In this document: positions 22,684 to 35,500 of the stretch, one piece after another
Layout of the letters: each line of letters starts with the position of its first letter
Numbering within the stretch: the first letter of the stretch is position 1
From: Rugalucina vietnamica
Taxonomy: Eukaryota; Mollusca; Bivalvia; Lucinida; Lucinidae
Direction of reading: 5' to 3'
Assembly: GCA_964017185.1 (NCBI GenBank)
Contig: OZ024872.1
Location: 44,974,188 to 45,038,187 of the forward strand
Length of the DNA stretch: 64,000 nucleotides
Notes under the pieces: model-generated
The model's database searches: none
Seen by the model: the letters and a program-made list of their open reading frames with translations, nothing else
Told to the model about the DNA's origin: nothing
Position numbers and translations under genes: made by a program

Positions 22684-23376
22684 CCTTAAGTGTTTTACAT
22701 TTAAATTTGTTCGAAAGTGCTACTAGCTGCCATGATGCAAGAAAAAATTAAGTCAAAAATGTTGCTGCAATAAGAATCTTCGTTTCCGTTTTGTACATGC
22801 AAGAAGACATCTACATGAATAACAGGAATTCAGCTTTTTACATGTAATTTGCATACAAACTTTGTTCTTCTCCGGTTGCGTTATAATCAGCAGCATGTCA
22901 TTGCAATTTTCAGCGATTATTTATGTTTAACACTAGACTCTGATAAACTTTGTCAATTTAAAAAAATCATCTACAAATTTTGTTTTGTTCTTTAAAATTG
23001 GCATTGAAACCGGATGTGTGAGGCAGCCCTGACCTGTTTGTCTTCGAAAATCTTCTGATACAGCTGATTTGAGTTATATCTTGGCCTCATCAAGTGAATT
23101 TGACAGTGATTAACATGTTTAAGAGGCGCATAGTTGAATTTTTCAAAAATCTCGAAAATAGCGATTTTTTTTAAATGCGTAAAAAATCTACCAGTAGTTT
23201 GATGTTTTTCCAAACCAGAAGGACCCCTTTGATGACAATCGTTTCTAATTACAATAAATGTTGCTTTTTAACCTTTTTCTATTAAAAAAACATTCAATTT
23301 GATTTTTGCACTTTTACTCCAAAAACGCGTTTAGTGAAATTTTATTTCTGAACACTTGGCTACTTTACACCGGTAG
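22684..23376. other. unresolved spacer
   Basis: AT-rich, with no gene, RNA or repeat boundary recognised. Confidence 0.4.
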
Positions 23377-23468
23377 GAAGTCAGCAGTAACAGTAGCAGT
23401 AGGCAGTATACTGCTGTACTGCTAGCAGTTGGCAGTATACTGCTGTACTGCTAGCAGTTGGCAGTATG
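23377..23468 (+). repeat. 29-bp repeat cluster, left bracket of the satellite block
   Basis: AGCAGTAACAGTAGCAGTA leads into two 29-bp units starting GGCAGTATACTGCTG at 23,402 and 23,431 and a third start at 23,460. Each unit contains the palindromes GCAGTATACTGC and CTGCTAGCAG. The same arrangement occurs in reverse orientation at 47,275-47,394. Confidence 0.85.
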
Positions 23469-23557
23469 AATACCCACGCATACACACCATATGCAGATAC
23501 AATCAATCGTACAGTATCAGGATCTTGATTGGGAAAAATCTAATTACAAATAAGAGA

Positions 23558-26500
23558 GTTTTCGAGATAGTCGGCCCTATACCCAATATGGACAGTATGG
23601 GCCGTTTTCAAGTTAGCAGTACGTATAGTCAGAGAGTTTTGAAACTAATGATATTTCGGTCAAACTTAGGACTGGTCAGGACCTTGAAACTGGGCGAGTT
23701 TAAAGAAAATCGTTCGCTCAGTTTTTGAGATATCGGTGTTCGAGATAGCCGACGCCATACCCAATATGGACAGTATGGGCCATTTTCAAGTTAGCAGTAC
23801 GTATAGTCAGAGAGTTTTGAAACTAATGAAATTTTGGTCAAGCTTAGGACTGGTCAGGACCTTGAAACTGGGCGAGTTTAAAGAAAATCGTTCGCTCAGT
23901 TTTTGAGATATCGGTGTTCGAGATAGCCGACGCCATACCCAATATGGGCAGTATGGGCCATTTTCAAGTTAGCAGTACGTATAGTCAAAGAGTTTTGAAA
24001 CTAATGAAATTTTGGTCAAACTTAGGACTGGTCAGGACCTTGAAACTGGGCGAGTTTAAAGAAAATCGTTCGCTCAGTTTTTGAGATATCGGTGTTCGAG
24101 ATAGCCGACGCCATACCCAATATGGACAGTATGGGCCATTTTCAAGTTAGCAGTACGTATAGTCAGAGAGTTTTGAAACTAATGATATTTCGGTTAAACT
24201 TAGGACTGGTCAGGACCTTGAAACTGGGCGAGTTTAAAGAAAATCGTTCGCTCAGTTTTCGAGATATCGGCGTTCGAGATAGCCGACCCAATACCCAATA
24301 TGGGCAGTATGGGCCATTTTCAAGTTAGCAGTACGTATAGTCAGAGAGTTTTGAAACTAAAGAAATTTTGGTCAAACTTAGGACTGGTCAGGACCTTGAA
24401 ACTGGGCGAGTTTAAAGAAAATCGTTCGCTCAGTTTTTGAGATATCGGTGTTCGAGATAGCCGACGCCATACCCAATATGGGCAGTATGGGCCATTTTCA
24501 AGTTAGCAGTACGTATAGTCAGAGAGTTTTGAAACTAATGAAATTTTGGTCAAACTTAGGACTGGTCAGGACCTTGAAACTGGGCGAGTTTAAAGAAAAT
24601 CGTTCGTTCAGTTTTTGAGATATCCGTGTTCGAGATAGCCGACGCCATACCCAATATGGACAGTATGGGCCATTTTCAAGTTAGCAGTACGTATAGTCAG
24701 AGAGTTTTGAAACTAATGAAATTTTGGTCAAACTTAGGACTGGTCAAGACCTTAAAACTGAGCGAGTTTAAAGAAAATCGTTTGCTTACTGTTCTAGATA
24801 TCCGTGTTCGAGATAGCCGACGCCATACCCAATATGGGCAGTATGGGTCATTTTCAAGTTAGCAGTACGTATAGTCAGAGAGTTTTGAAACTAATGAAAT
24901 TTTGGTCAAACTTAGGACTGGCCAGGACCTTGAAACTTGGCGAGTTTAAAGAAAATCGTTCGCTCAGTTTTTGAGATATCGGTGTTCGAGATAGCCGACG
25001 CCATACCCAATATGGGCAGTATGGGCCATTTTCAAGTTAGCAGTACGTATAGTCAGAGAGTTTTGAAACTAATGAAATTTTGGTCAAACTTAGGACTGGT
25101 CAGGACCTTAAAACTGAGCGAGTCTAAAGAAAATCGTTCGCTCAGTTTTTGAGATATCGGTGTTCGAGATAGCCGACCCCATACCCAATATCGACAGTAT
25201 GGGCCATTTTCAAGTTAGCAGTACGTATAGTCAGAGAGTTTTGAAACTAATGAAATTTTGGTCAAACTTAGGACTGGTCAGGACCTTGAAACTGGGCGAG
25301 TTTAAAGAAAATCGTTCGCTCAGTTTTCGAGATATCGGTGTTCGAGATAGCCGACACCATACCCAATATGGGCAGTATGGGCCATTTTCAAGTTAGCAGT
25401 ACGTATAGTCAGAGAGTTTTGAAACTAATGAAATTTTGGTCAAACTTAAGACTAGTCAGGACCTTGAAACTGGGCGAGTGTAAAGAAAATCGTTCGCTCA
25501 GTTTTTGAGATATCGGTGTTCGAGATAGCCGACCCCATACCCAATATGGACAGTATGGGCCATTTTCAAGTTAGCAGTACGTATAGTCAGAGAGTTTTGA
25601 AACTAATGAAATTTTGGTCAAACTTAGGACTGGTCAGGATCTTGAAACTGGGCGAGTTTAAAGAAAATCGTTCGCTCAGTTTTTGAGATATCGGTGTTCG
25701 AGATAGCCGACGCCATACCCAATATGGACAGTATGGGCCATTTTCAAGTTAGCAGTACGTATAGTCAGAGAGTTTTGAAACTAATGAAATTTTGGTCAAA
25801 CTTAGGACTGGTCAGGACCTTAAAACTGGGCGCGTTTAAAGAAAATCGTTCGCTCAGTTTTCGAGATATCCGTGTTCGAGATAGCCGACGCCATACCCAA
25901 TATGGGCAGTATGGGCCATTTTCAAGTTAGCAGTACGTATAGTCAGAGAGTTTTGAAACTAATGAAATTTTGGTCAAATTTAGGACTGGTCAGGACCTTG
26001 AAACTGGGCGAGTTTAAAGAAAATCGTTCGCTCAGTTTTTGAGATATCAGTGTTCGAGATAGCCGACGCCATACCCAATATGGGCAGTATGGGCCATTTT
26101 CAAGTTAGCAGTACGTATAGTCAGAGAGTTTTGAAACTAATGCAATTTTTGTCAAACTTAGGACTGGTCAGGAACTTGAAACTGGGCGAGTTTAAAGAAA
26201 ATCGTTCGCTCAGTTTTTGAGATATCGGTGTTCGAGATAGCCGACCCCATACCCAATATGGACAGTATGGGCCATTTTCAAGTTAGCAGTACGTATAGTC
26301 AGAGAGTTTTGAAACTAATGAAATTTTGGTCAAACTTAGGACTGGTCAGGACCTTGAAACTGGGCGAGTTTAATGAAAAGTTCGCTCAGTTTTTGAGATA
26401 TCAGTGTTCGAGATAGCCGACGCCATACCCAATATGGGCAGTAAGGGCCATTTTCAAGTTAGCAGTACGTATAGTCAGAGAGTTTTGAAACTAATGAAAT

Positions 26501-29500
26501 TTTGGTCAAACTTAGGACTGGTCAGGACCTTGAAACTGGGCGAGTTTAAAGAAAATCGTTCGCTCAGTTTTTGAGATATCCGTGTTCGAGATAGCCGACG
26601 CCATACCCAATATGGGCAGTATGGGCCATTTTCAAGTTATCAGTACGTATAGTCAGAGAGTTTTGAAACTAATGAAATTTTGGTCAAACTTAGGACTGGT
26701 CAGGACCTTGAAACTGGGCGAGTTTAAAGAAAATCGTTCGCTCATTTTTGAGATATCAGTGTTCGAGATAGCCGACGCCATACCCAATATGGGCAGTATG
26801 GGCCATTTTTAAGTTAGCAGTACGTATAGTCAGAAAGTTTTGAAACTAATGAAATTTTGGTCAAACTTAGGAATGGTCAGGAACTTGAAACTGGGCGAGT
26901 TTAAAGAAAATCGTTCGCTCAGTTTTTGAGATATCGGTGTTCGAGATAGCCGACCCCATACCCAATATGGACAGTATGGGCCATTTTCAAGTTAGCAGTA
27001 CGTACATGTATAGTCAGAGAGTTTTGAAACTAATGAAATTTGGGTCAAACTAAGGACTGGTCAGGACCTTGAAACTGGGCGAGTTTAAAGAAAATCGTTC
27101 GCTCCGTTTTTGAGATATCCGTGTTCGAGATAGCCGACGCCATACCCAATATGGGCAGTATGGGCCATTTTCAAGTTAGCAGTACGTATAGTCAGAGAGT
27201 TTTGAAACTAATGAAATTTTGGTCAAACTTAGGACTGGTCAGGACCTTGAAACTGGGCGAGTTTAAAGAAAATCGTTCGCTCAGTTTTTGAGATATCCGT
27301 GTTCGAGATAGCCGACCCCATACCCAATATGGACAGTATGGGCCATTTTCAAGTTAGCAGTACGTATAGTCAGAGAGTTTTGAAACTAATGAAATTTTGG
27401 TCAAACTTAGGACTGGTCAGGACCTTGAAACTGAGCGAGTTTAAAGAAAATTGTTCGCTCAGTTTTTGAGATATCAGTGTTCGAGATAGCCGACCCCATA
27501 CCCAATATGGACAGTATGGGCCATTTTCAAGTTAGCAGTACGTATAGTCAGAGAGTTTTGAAACTAATGAAATTTTGGTCAAACTTAGGACTGGTCAGGA
27601 CCTTGAAACTTGGCGAGTTTAAAGAAAATCGTTCGCTCAGTTTTCGAGATATCGGTGTTCGAGATAGCCGACACCATACACAATATGGGCAGTATGGGCC
27701 ATTTTCAAGTTAGCAGTACGTATAGTCAGAGAGTTTTGAAACTAATGAAATTTTGGTCAAACTTAGGACTGGTCAGGACCTTGAAACTGGGCGAGTTTAA
27801 AGAAAATCGTTCGCTCAGTTTTTGAGATATCGGTGTTCGAGATAGCCGACACCATACCCAATATGGACAGTATGGGCCATTTTCAAGTTAGCAGTACGTA
27901 TAGTCAGAGAGTTTTGAAACTAATGAAATTTTGGTCAAACTTAGGACTGGTCAGGATCTTGAAACTGGGCGAGTTTAAATAAAATCGATCGCTCAGTTTT
28001 CGAGATATTGGTGTTCGAGATAGCCGACGCCATACCCAATATGGACAGTATGGGCCATTTTCAAGTTAGCAGTACGTATAGTCAGAGAGTTTTGAAACTA
28101 ATGAAATTTTGGTCAAACTTAGGACTGGTCAAGACCTTAAAACTGAGCGAGTTTAAAGAAAATCGTTTGCTTACTTTTCTAGATATCCGTGTTCGAGATA
28201 GCCGACGCCATACCCAATATGGGCAGTATGGGCCATTTTCAAGTTAGCAGTACGTATAGTCAGAGAGTTTTGAAACTAATGAAATTTTGGTCAAACTTAG
28301 GACTGGTCAGGACCTTGAAACTTGGCGAGTTTAAAGAAAATCGTTCGCTCAGTTTTTGAGATATCGGTGTTCGAGATAGCCGACACCATACCCAATATGG
28401 GCAGTATGGGCCATTTTCAAGTTAGCAGTACGTATAGTCAGAGAGTTTTGAAACTAATGAAATTTTGGTCAAACTTAGGAATGGTCAGGACCTTGAAACT
28501 GGGCGAGTTTAAAGAAAATCGTTCGCTCAGTTTTTGAGATATCGGTGTTCGAGATAGCCGACCGCATACCCAATATGGACAGTATGGGCCATTTTCAAGT
28601 TAGCAGTACGTATAGTCAGAGAGTTTTGAAACTAATGAAATTTTTGTCAAACTTAGGACTGGTCAGGAACTTGAAACTGATGGAGTTTAAAGAAAATCGT
28701 TCGCTCAGTTTTCGAGATATCGGTGTTCGAGATAGCCGACGCCATACCCAATATGGACAGTTTGGGCCATTTTCAAGTTAGCAGTACGTATAGTCAGAGA
28801 GTTTTGAAACTAATGAAATTTTGGTCAAACTTAGGACAGGTCAGGACCTTAAAACTGGGCGAGTTTAAAGAAAATCGTTCGCTCAGTTTTCGAGATATCC
28901 GTGTTCGAGATAGCCGACGCCATACCCAATATGGGCAGTATGGGCCATTTTCAAGTTAGCAGTACGGATAGTCAGAGAGTTTTGAAACCAGTATGGGCCA
29001 TTTTCAAGTTAGCAGTACGTATAGTCAAAGAGTTTTGAAACTAATGAAATTTTGGTCAAACTTAGGACTGGTCAGGACCTTGAAACTGGGCGAGTTTAAA
29101 GAAAATCGTTCGCTCAGTTTTTGCGATATCAGTGTTCGAGTTAGCCGACGCCATACCCAATATGGACAGTATGGGCCATTTTTAAGTTAGCAGTACGTAT
29201 AGTCAGAAAGTTTTGAAACTAATGAAATTTTGGCCAAACTTAGGACTGGTCAGGTTCTTGAAACTGGGCGAGTTTAAAGAAAATCGTTCTCTCAGTTTTC
29301 GAGATATCCGTGTTCGAGATAGCCGACGCCATACCCGATATGGGCAGTATGGGCCATTTTCAAGTTAGCAGTACGTATAGTCAGAGAGTTTTGAAACTAA
29401 TGAAATTTTGGTCAAACTTAGGACTGGTCAGGACCTTGAAACTGGGCGAGTTTAAAGAAAATCGTTCGCTCAGTTTTTGCGATATCAGTGTTCGAGTTAG

Positions 29501-32500
29501 CCGACGCCATACCCAATATGGGCAGTATGGGCCATTTTTAAGTTAGCAGTACGTATAGTCAGAAAGTTTTGAAACTAATGAAATTTTGGCCAAACTTAGG
29601 ACTGGTCAGGTCCTTGAAACTGGGCGAGTTTAAAGAAAATCGTTCGCTCAGTTTTTGAGATATCTGTGTTCGAGATAGCCGACCCCATACCCAATATGGA
29701 CAGTATGGGCTATTTTCAAGTTAGCAGTACGTATAGTCAGAGAATTTTGAAACTAATGAAATTTTGGTCAAACTTAGGACTGGTCAGGAACTTGAAACTG
29801 GGCGAGTTTAAAGAAAATCGTTTTGCTCAGTTTTCGAGATATCCGTGTTCGAGATAGCCGACGCCATACCCAATATGGGCAGCATGGGCCATTTTCAAGT
29901 TAGCAGTACGTATAGTCAGAGACTATTGAAACTAATGAAATTTTGGTCAAACTTAGGACTGGTCAGGACCTTGAAACTGGGCGAGTTTAAAGAAAATCGT
30001 TCGCTCAGTTTTCGAGATATCGGTGTTCGAGATAGCCGACGCCATACCCAATATGGGCAGTATGGGCCATTTTCAAGTTAGCAGTACGTATAGTCAAAGT
30101 GTTTTGAAACTAATGAAATTTTGGACAAACTTAGGACTGGTCAGGACCTTGAAACTGGGCGAGTTTAAAGAGAATCGTTCGCTCAGTTTTTGAGATATCC
30201 GTGTTCGAGATAGCCGACGCCATACCCAATATGGGCAGTATGGGCCATTTTCAAGTTAGCAGTACGTATAGTCAGAGAGTTTTGAAACTAATGAAATTTT
30301 GGTCAAACTTAGTACTGGTCAGGACCTTGAAACTGGGCGAGTTTAAAGAAAATCGTCCGCTCAGTTTTTGAGATATCAGTGTTCGAGTTAGCCGACGCCA
30401 TACCCAATATGGGCAGTATGGGCCATTTTTAAGTTAGCAGTACGTATAGTCAGAAAGTTTTGAAACTAATGAAATTTTGGTCAAACTTAGGACTGGTCAG
30501 GAACTTGAAACTGGGCGAGTTTAAAGAAAATCGTTCGCTCAGTTTTTGAGATATCTGTGTTCGAGATAGCCGACCCCATACCCAATATGGATAGTATGGG
30601 CCATTTTCAAGTTAGCAGTACGTATAGTCAGAGAGTTATGAAACTAATGAAATTTTGGTCAAACTTAGGACTGGTCAGGATCTTGAAACTGGGCGAGTTT
30701 AAATAAAATCGATTGCTCAGTTTACGAGATATCGGTATTCGAGATAGCCGACGCCATACTTAATATGAGCAGTATGGGCCATTTTCAAGTTAGCAGTACG
30801 TATAGTCAGAGAGTTTTGAAACTAATGAAATTTTGGTCAAACTTAGGACTGGTCAGGAACTTGAAACTGGGCGAGATTAAAGAAAATCGTTCGCTCAGTT
30901 TTCGAGATATCCGTGTTCGAGATAACCGACGCCATACCCAATATGGGCAGTATGGGCCATTTTCAAGTTAGCAGTACATATAGTCGGAGACTTTTGAAAC
31001 TAATGAAATTTTGGTCAAACTTAGGACTGGTCAGGACCTTGAAACTGGACGAGTTTAAAGAAAATCGTTCGCTCAGTTTTCGAGATATCGGTGTTCGAGA
31101 TAGCCGACGCCATACCCAATATGGGCAGTATGGGCCATTTTCAAGTTAGCAGTACGTATAGTCAGAGAGTTTTGAAACTAATGAAATTTTGGTCAAACTT
31201 AGGACTGGTCAGGACCTTGACAGTAGGCGACTTTTAAGAAAATCGTTCGCTCAGTTTTTGAGATATCGGTGTTCGAGATAGCCGACCCCATACCCAATAT
31301 GGACAGTATGGGTCATTTTCAAATTAGCAGTACGTATAGTCAGAGAGTTTTGAAACTAATGAAATTTTTGTCAAACTTAGGAATGGTCAGGACCTTGAAA
31401 CTGGGCGAGTTTAAAGAAAATCGTTCGCTCTGTTTTCGAGATATCGGTGTTCGAGATAGCCGACGCCATACCCAATATGGGCAGTATGGGCCATTTTCAA
31501 GTTAGCAGTACGTATAGTCAGAGAGTTTTGAAACTAATGAAATTCTGGTCAAACTTAGGACTGGTCAGGACCTTGAAACTGAACGAGTGTAAAGAAAATC
31601 GTTCGCTCATCTTTCGAGATATCCTTGTTCGAGATAGCCGACGCCATACCTAATATGGACAGTATGGGCCATTTTCAAGTTAGCAGTACGCCTATAGTCA
31701 GAGAGTTTTGAAACTAATGAAATTTTGGTCAAACTTAGGACTGGTCAGGACCTTGAAACTGGTCGAGTTTAAAGAAAATCGTTCGCTCAGTTTTCGAGAT
31801 ATCCGTGTTCGAGATAGCCGACGCCATACCCAATATGGGCAGTATGGTCCATTTTCAAGTTAGCAGTACGTATAGTCAGATAGTTTTGAAACTAATGAAA
31901 TTTTGGTCAAACTTAGTACTGGTCAGGACCTTGAAACTGGGCGAGCTTAAAGAAAATCGTTCGCTCAGTTTTTGAGATATCGGTGTTCGAGATAGCCGAC
32001 CCCATACCCAATATGGACAGTATGGGCCATATTCAAGTTAGCAGTACGTATAGTCAGAGAGTTTTGAAACTAATGAAATTTTGGTCAAACTTAGGACTGG
32101 TCAGGACCTTGAAACTGGGCAAGTTTAAAGAAAATCGTTCGCTCAGTTTTTGAGATATCCGTGTTCGAGATAGCCGACGCCATACCCAATATGGGCAGTA
32201 TGGGCCATTTTCAAGTTAGCAGTACGTATAGTCAGAGAGTTTTAAAACTAATGAAATTTTGGTCAAACTTAGGACTGGTCAGGACCTTGACACTTGGCGA
32301 ATTTAAAGTAAATCGTTCGCTCAGTTTTTGAGATATCGGTGTTCGGGATAGCCGACGCCATACCCAATATGGGCAGTATAGGCCATTTTCAAGTTAGCAG
32401 TACGTATAATCAGAGAGTTTTGAAACTAATGAAATTTTGGTAAAACTTAGGACTTTTCAGGACCTTGAAACTGGGCGAGATTAAAGAAAATCGTTCGCTC

Positions 32501-32505
32501 AGGTC
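23558..32505 (+). repeat. 178-bp satellite, left arm, subfamily 1 (~50 monomers)
   Basis: Monomers repeat at 178 bp. Signature: AAGTTAGCAGTACGTATAGT, TTGGTCAAACTTAGGACTGG, ATCGTTCGCTCAGTTTTTGA and TGTTCGAGATAGCCGAC. Neighbouring monomers vary (CGACCCC/CGACGCC, ATGGACAG/ATGGGCAG), so homogenisation is weak. Phase-breaking events serve as markers: a 4-bp deletion near 26,372, a CATGTA insertion near 27,003 and a truncated monomer near 28,990. Open frames of 60-99 aa that recur every 178 or 356 bp are by-products of the repeat; 178 is not a multiple of three, so they shift frame at each monomer. Confidence 0.95.
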
Positions 32506-35500
32506 CGGACCAGTCCTAAGTTTGACCCAAATTTCATTAGTTTCAAAACTCTCTGACTATACGTACTGCTAACTTGAAAATGGCCCATTCTGCCCATATT
32601 GGGTATGGGGTCGGCTATTTCGAACTTCGATATCTAAAAAACTGAGCGAACGATTTTCTTTAAACTTGCCCAGTTTCAAGGTCCTGACCAGTCCTAAGTT
32701 TGACCCAAATTTCATTAGTTTCAAAACTCTCTGACTATACGTACTGCTAACTTGAAAATGGCCCATACTGCCCATATTGGGTATGGGCTCGGCTATTTCG
32801 AACTTCGATATCTCAAAAACTGAGCGAACGATTTTCTTTAAACTTGCCCACTTTCAAGGTCCTGACCAGTCCTAATTTTGACCCAAATTTCATTAGTTTC
32901 AAAACTTTCTGACTATACGTACTGCTAACTTGAAAATGGCCCATACTGCCCATATTGGGTATGGGGTCGGCTATTTCGTACTTCGATATCTCAAAAACTG
33001 AGCTAACGATTTTCTTTAAACTTGCCCAGTTTCAAGGTCCTGACCAGTCCTAAGTTTGACCCAAATTTCATTAGTTTCAAAACTCTCTGACTATACCTAC
33101 TGCTAACTTGAAAATGGCCCATACTGCCCATATTGTGTATGGGGTCGGCTATTTCGAACTTCGATATCTCGAAAACTGAGCGAACGATTTTCTTTAAACT
33201 TGCCCAGTTTCAAGGTCCTGACCAGTCCTAAGTTTGACCCAAATTTCATTAGTTTCAAAACTCTCTGACTATACGTACTGCTAACTTGAAAATGGCCCAT
33301 ACTGCCCATATTGGGTATGGGCTCGGCTATTTCGAACTTCGATATCTCGAAAACTGAGTGAACGATTTTCTTTAAACTTTCCCAGTTTCAAGGTCCTGAC
33401 CAGTCCTAAGTTTGACCTAAATTTCATTAGTTTCAAAACTCTCTGACTATACGTACTGCTAACTTGAAAATGGCCCATACTGCCCATATTGGGTATGGGG
33501 TCGGCTATTTCGAACTTCGATATCTCGAAAACTGAGCGAACGATTTTCTTTAAACTTGCCCAGTTTCAAGGTCCCGACCAGTCCTAAGTTTGACCAAAAT
33601 TTCATTAGTTTCAAAACTCTCTGACTATACGTACTGCTAACTTGAAAATGGCCCATACTGCCCATATTGGGTATGGGCTCGGCTATTTCGAACTTCGATA
33701 TCTCGAAAACTGAGCGAACGATTTTCTTTAAACTTGCCCAGTTTCAAGGTCCTGACCAGTCCTAAGTTTGACCCAAATTTCATTAGTTTCAAAACTCTCT
33801 GACTATACGTACTGCTAACTTGAATATGGCCCATACTGCCCATATTGGGTATGGGCTCGGCTATTTCGAACTTCGATATCTCGAAAACTGAGCTAACGAT
33901 TTTCTTTAAACTTGCCCAGTTTCAAGGTCCGGACCAGTCCTAAGTTTGACCAAAATTTCATTAGTTTCAAAACTCTCTGACAATTCCTACTGCTAACTTG
34001 AAAATGGCCCATACTGCCCATATTGGGTATGGGCTCGGCTATTTCGAACTTCGATATCTCAAAAACTGAGCGAACGATTTTCTTTCTCAAAAACTGAGCG
34101 AACGATTTTCTTTAAACTTGCCCAGTTTCAAGGTCCGGACCAGTCCTAAGTTTGACCCAAATTTCATTAGTTTCAAAACTCTCTGACTATACGTACTGCT
34201 AACTTGAAAATGGCCCATACTGCCCATATTGGGTATGGGCTTGGCTATTTCGAACTTCGATATCTCGAAAACTGAGCGAACGATTTTGTTTAAACTTGCC
34301 CAGTTTCAAGGTCCGGACCAGTCCTAAGTTTGACCCAAATTTCATTAGTTTCAAAACTCTCTGACTATACGTACTGCTAACTTGAAAATGGCCCATACTG
34401 CCCATATTGGGTATGGGCTCGGCTATTTCGAACTTCGATATCTCAAAAACTGAGCGAACGATTTTCTTTAAACTTGCCCAGTTTCAAGGTCCTGACCAGT
34501 CCTAAGTTTGACCCAAATTTCATTAGTTTCAAAAGTCTCTGACTATACGTACTGCTAACTTGAAAATGGCCCATACTGCCCATATTGGGTATGGGGTCGG
34601 CTATTTCGAACTTCGATATCTCGAAAACTGAGCGAACGATTTTCTTTAGACTTGCCCAGTTTCAAGGTCCTGACCAGTCCTAAGTTTGACCCAAATTTCA
34701 TTAGTTTCAAAACTCTCTGACTATACGTACTGCTAACTTGAAAATGGCCCAAACTGCCCATATTGGGTATGGGCTCGGCTATTTCGAACTTCGATATCTC
34801 AAAAACTGAGCGAACGATTTTCTTTAAACTTGTCCAGTTTCAAGGTCCGGACCAGTCCTAAGTTTGACCCAAATTTCATTAGTTTCAAAACTCTCTGACT
34901 ATACGTACTGCTAACTTGAAAATGGCCCATACTGCCCATATTGGGTATGGGCTTGGCTATTTCGAACTTCGATATCTCGAAAACTGAGCGAACGATTTTG
35001 TTTAAACTTGCCCAGTTTCAAGGTCCTGACCAGTCCTAAGTTTGACCCAAATTTCATTAGTTTCAAAACTCTCTGACTATACGTACTGCTAACTTGAAAA
35101 TGGCCCATACTGCCCATATTGGGTATGGGCTCGGCTATTTCGAACTTCGATATCTCAAAAACTGAGCGAACGATTTTCTTTAAACTTGCCCAGTTTCAAG
35201 GTCCTGACCAGTCCTAAGTTTGACCCAAATTTCATTAGTTTAAAAACTCTCTGACTATACGTACTGCTAACTTGAAAATGGCCCATACTGCCCATATTGG
35301 GTATGGGCTCGGCTATTTCGAACTTCGATATCTCGAAAACTGAGCGAACGATTTTCTTTAAACTTGCCCAGTTTCAAGGTCCTGACCAGTCCTAAGTTTG
35401 ACCCAAATTTCATTAGTTTCAAAACTCTATGACTATACGTACTGCTAACTTGAAAATGGCCCAAACTGCCCATATTGGGTATGGGCTCGGCTATTTCGAA

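Noticed and set aside
23429-31653. Dozens of 62-99-aa plus-strand frames beginning MFEIADAIPN or similar
   Set aside because: They follow the 178-bp satellite period, shift frame from monomer to monomer and have no start context or splice sites. They are by-products of the repeat.
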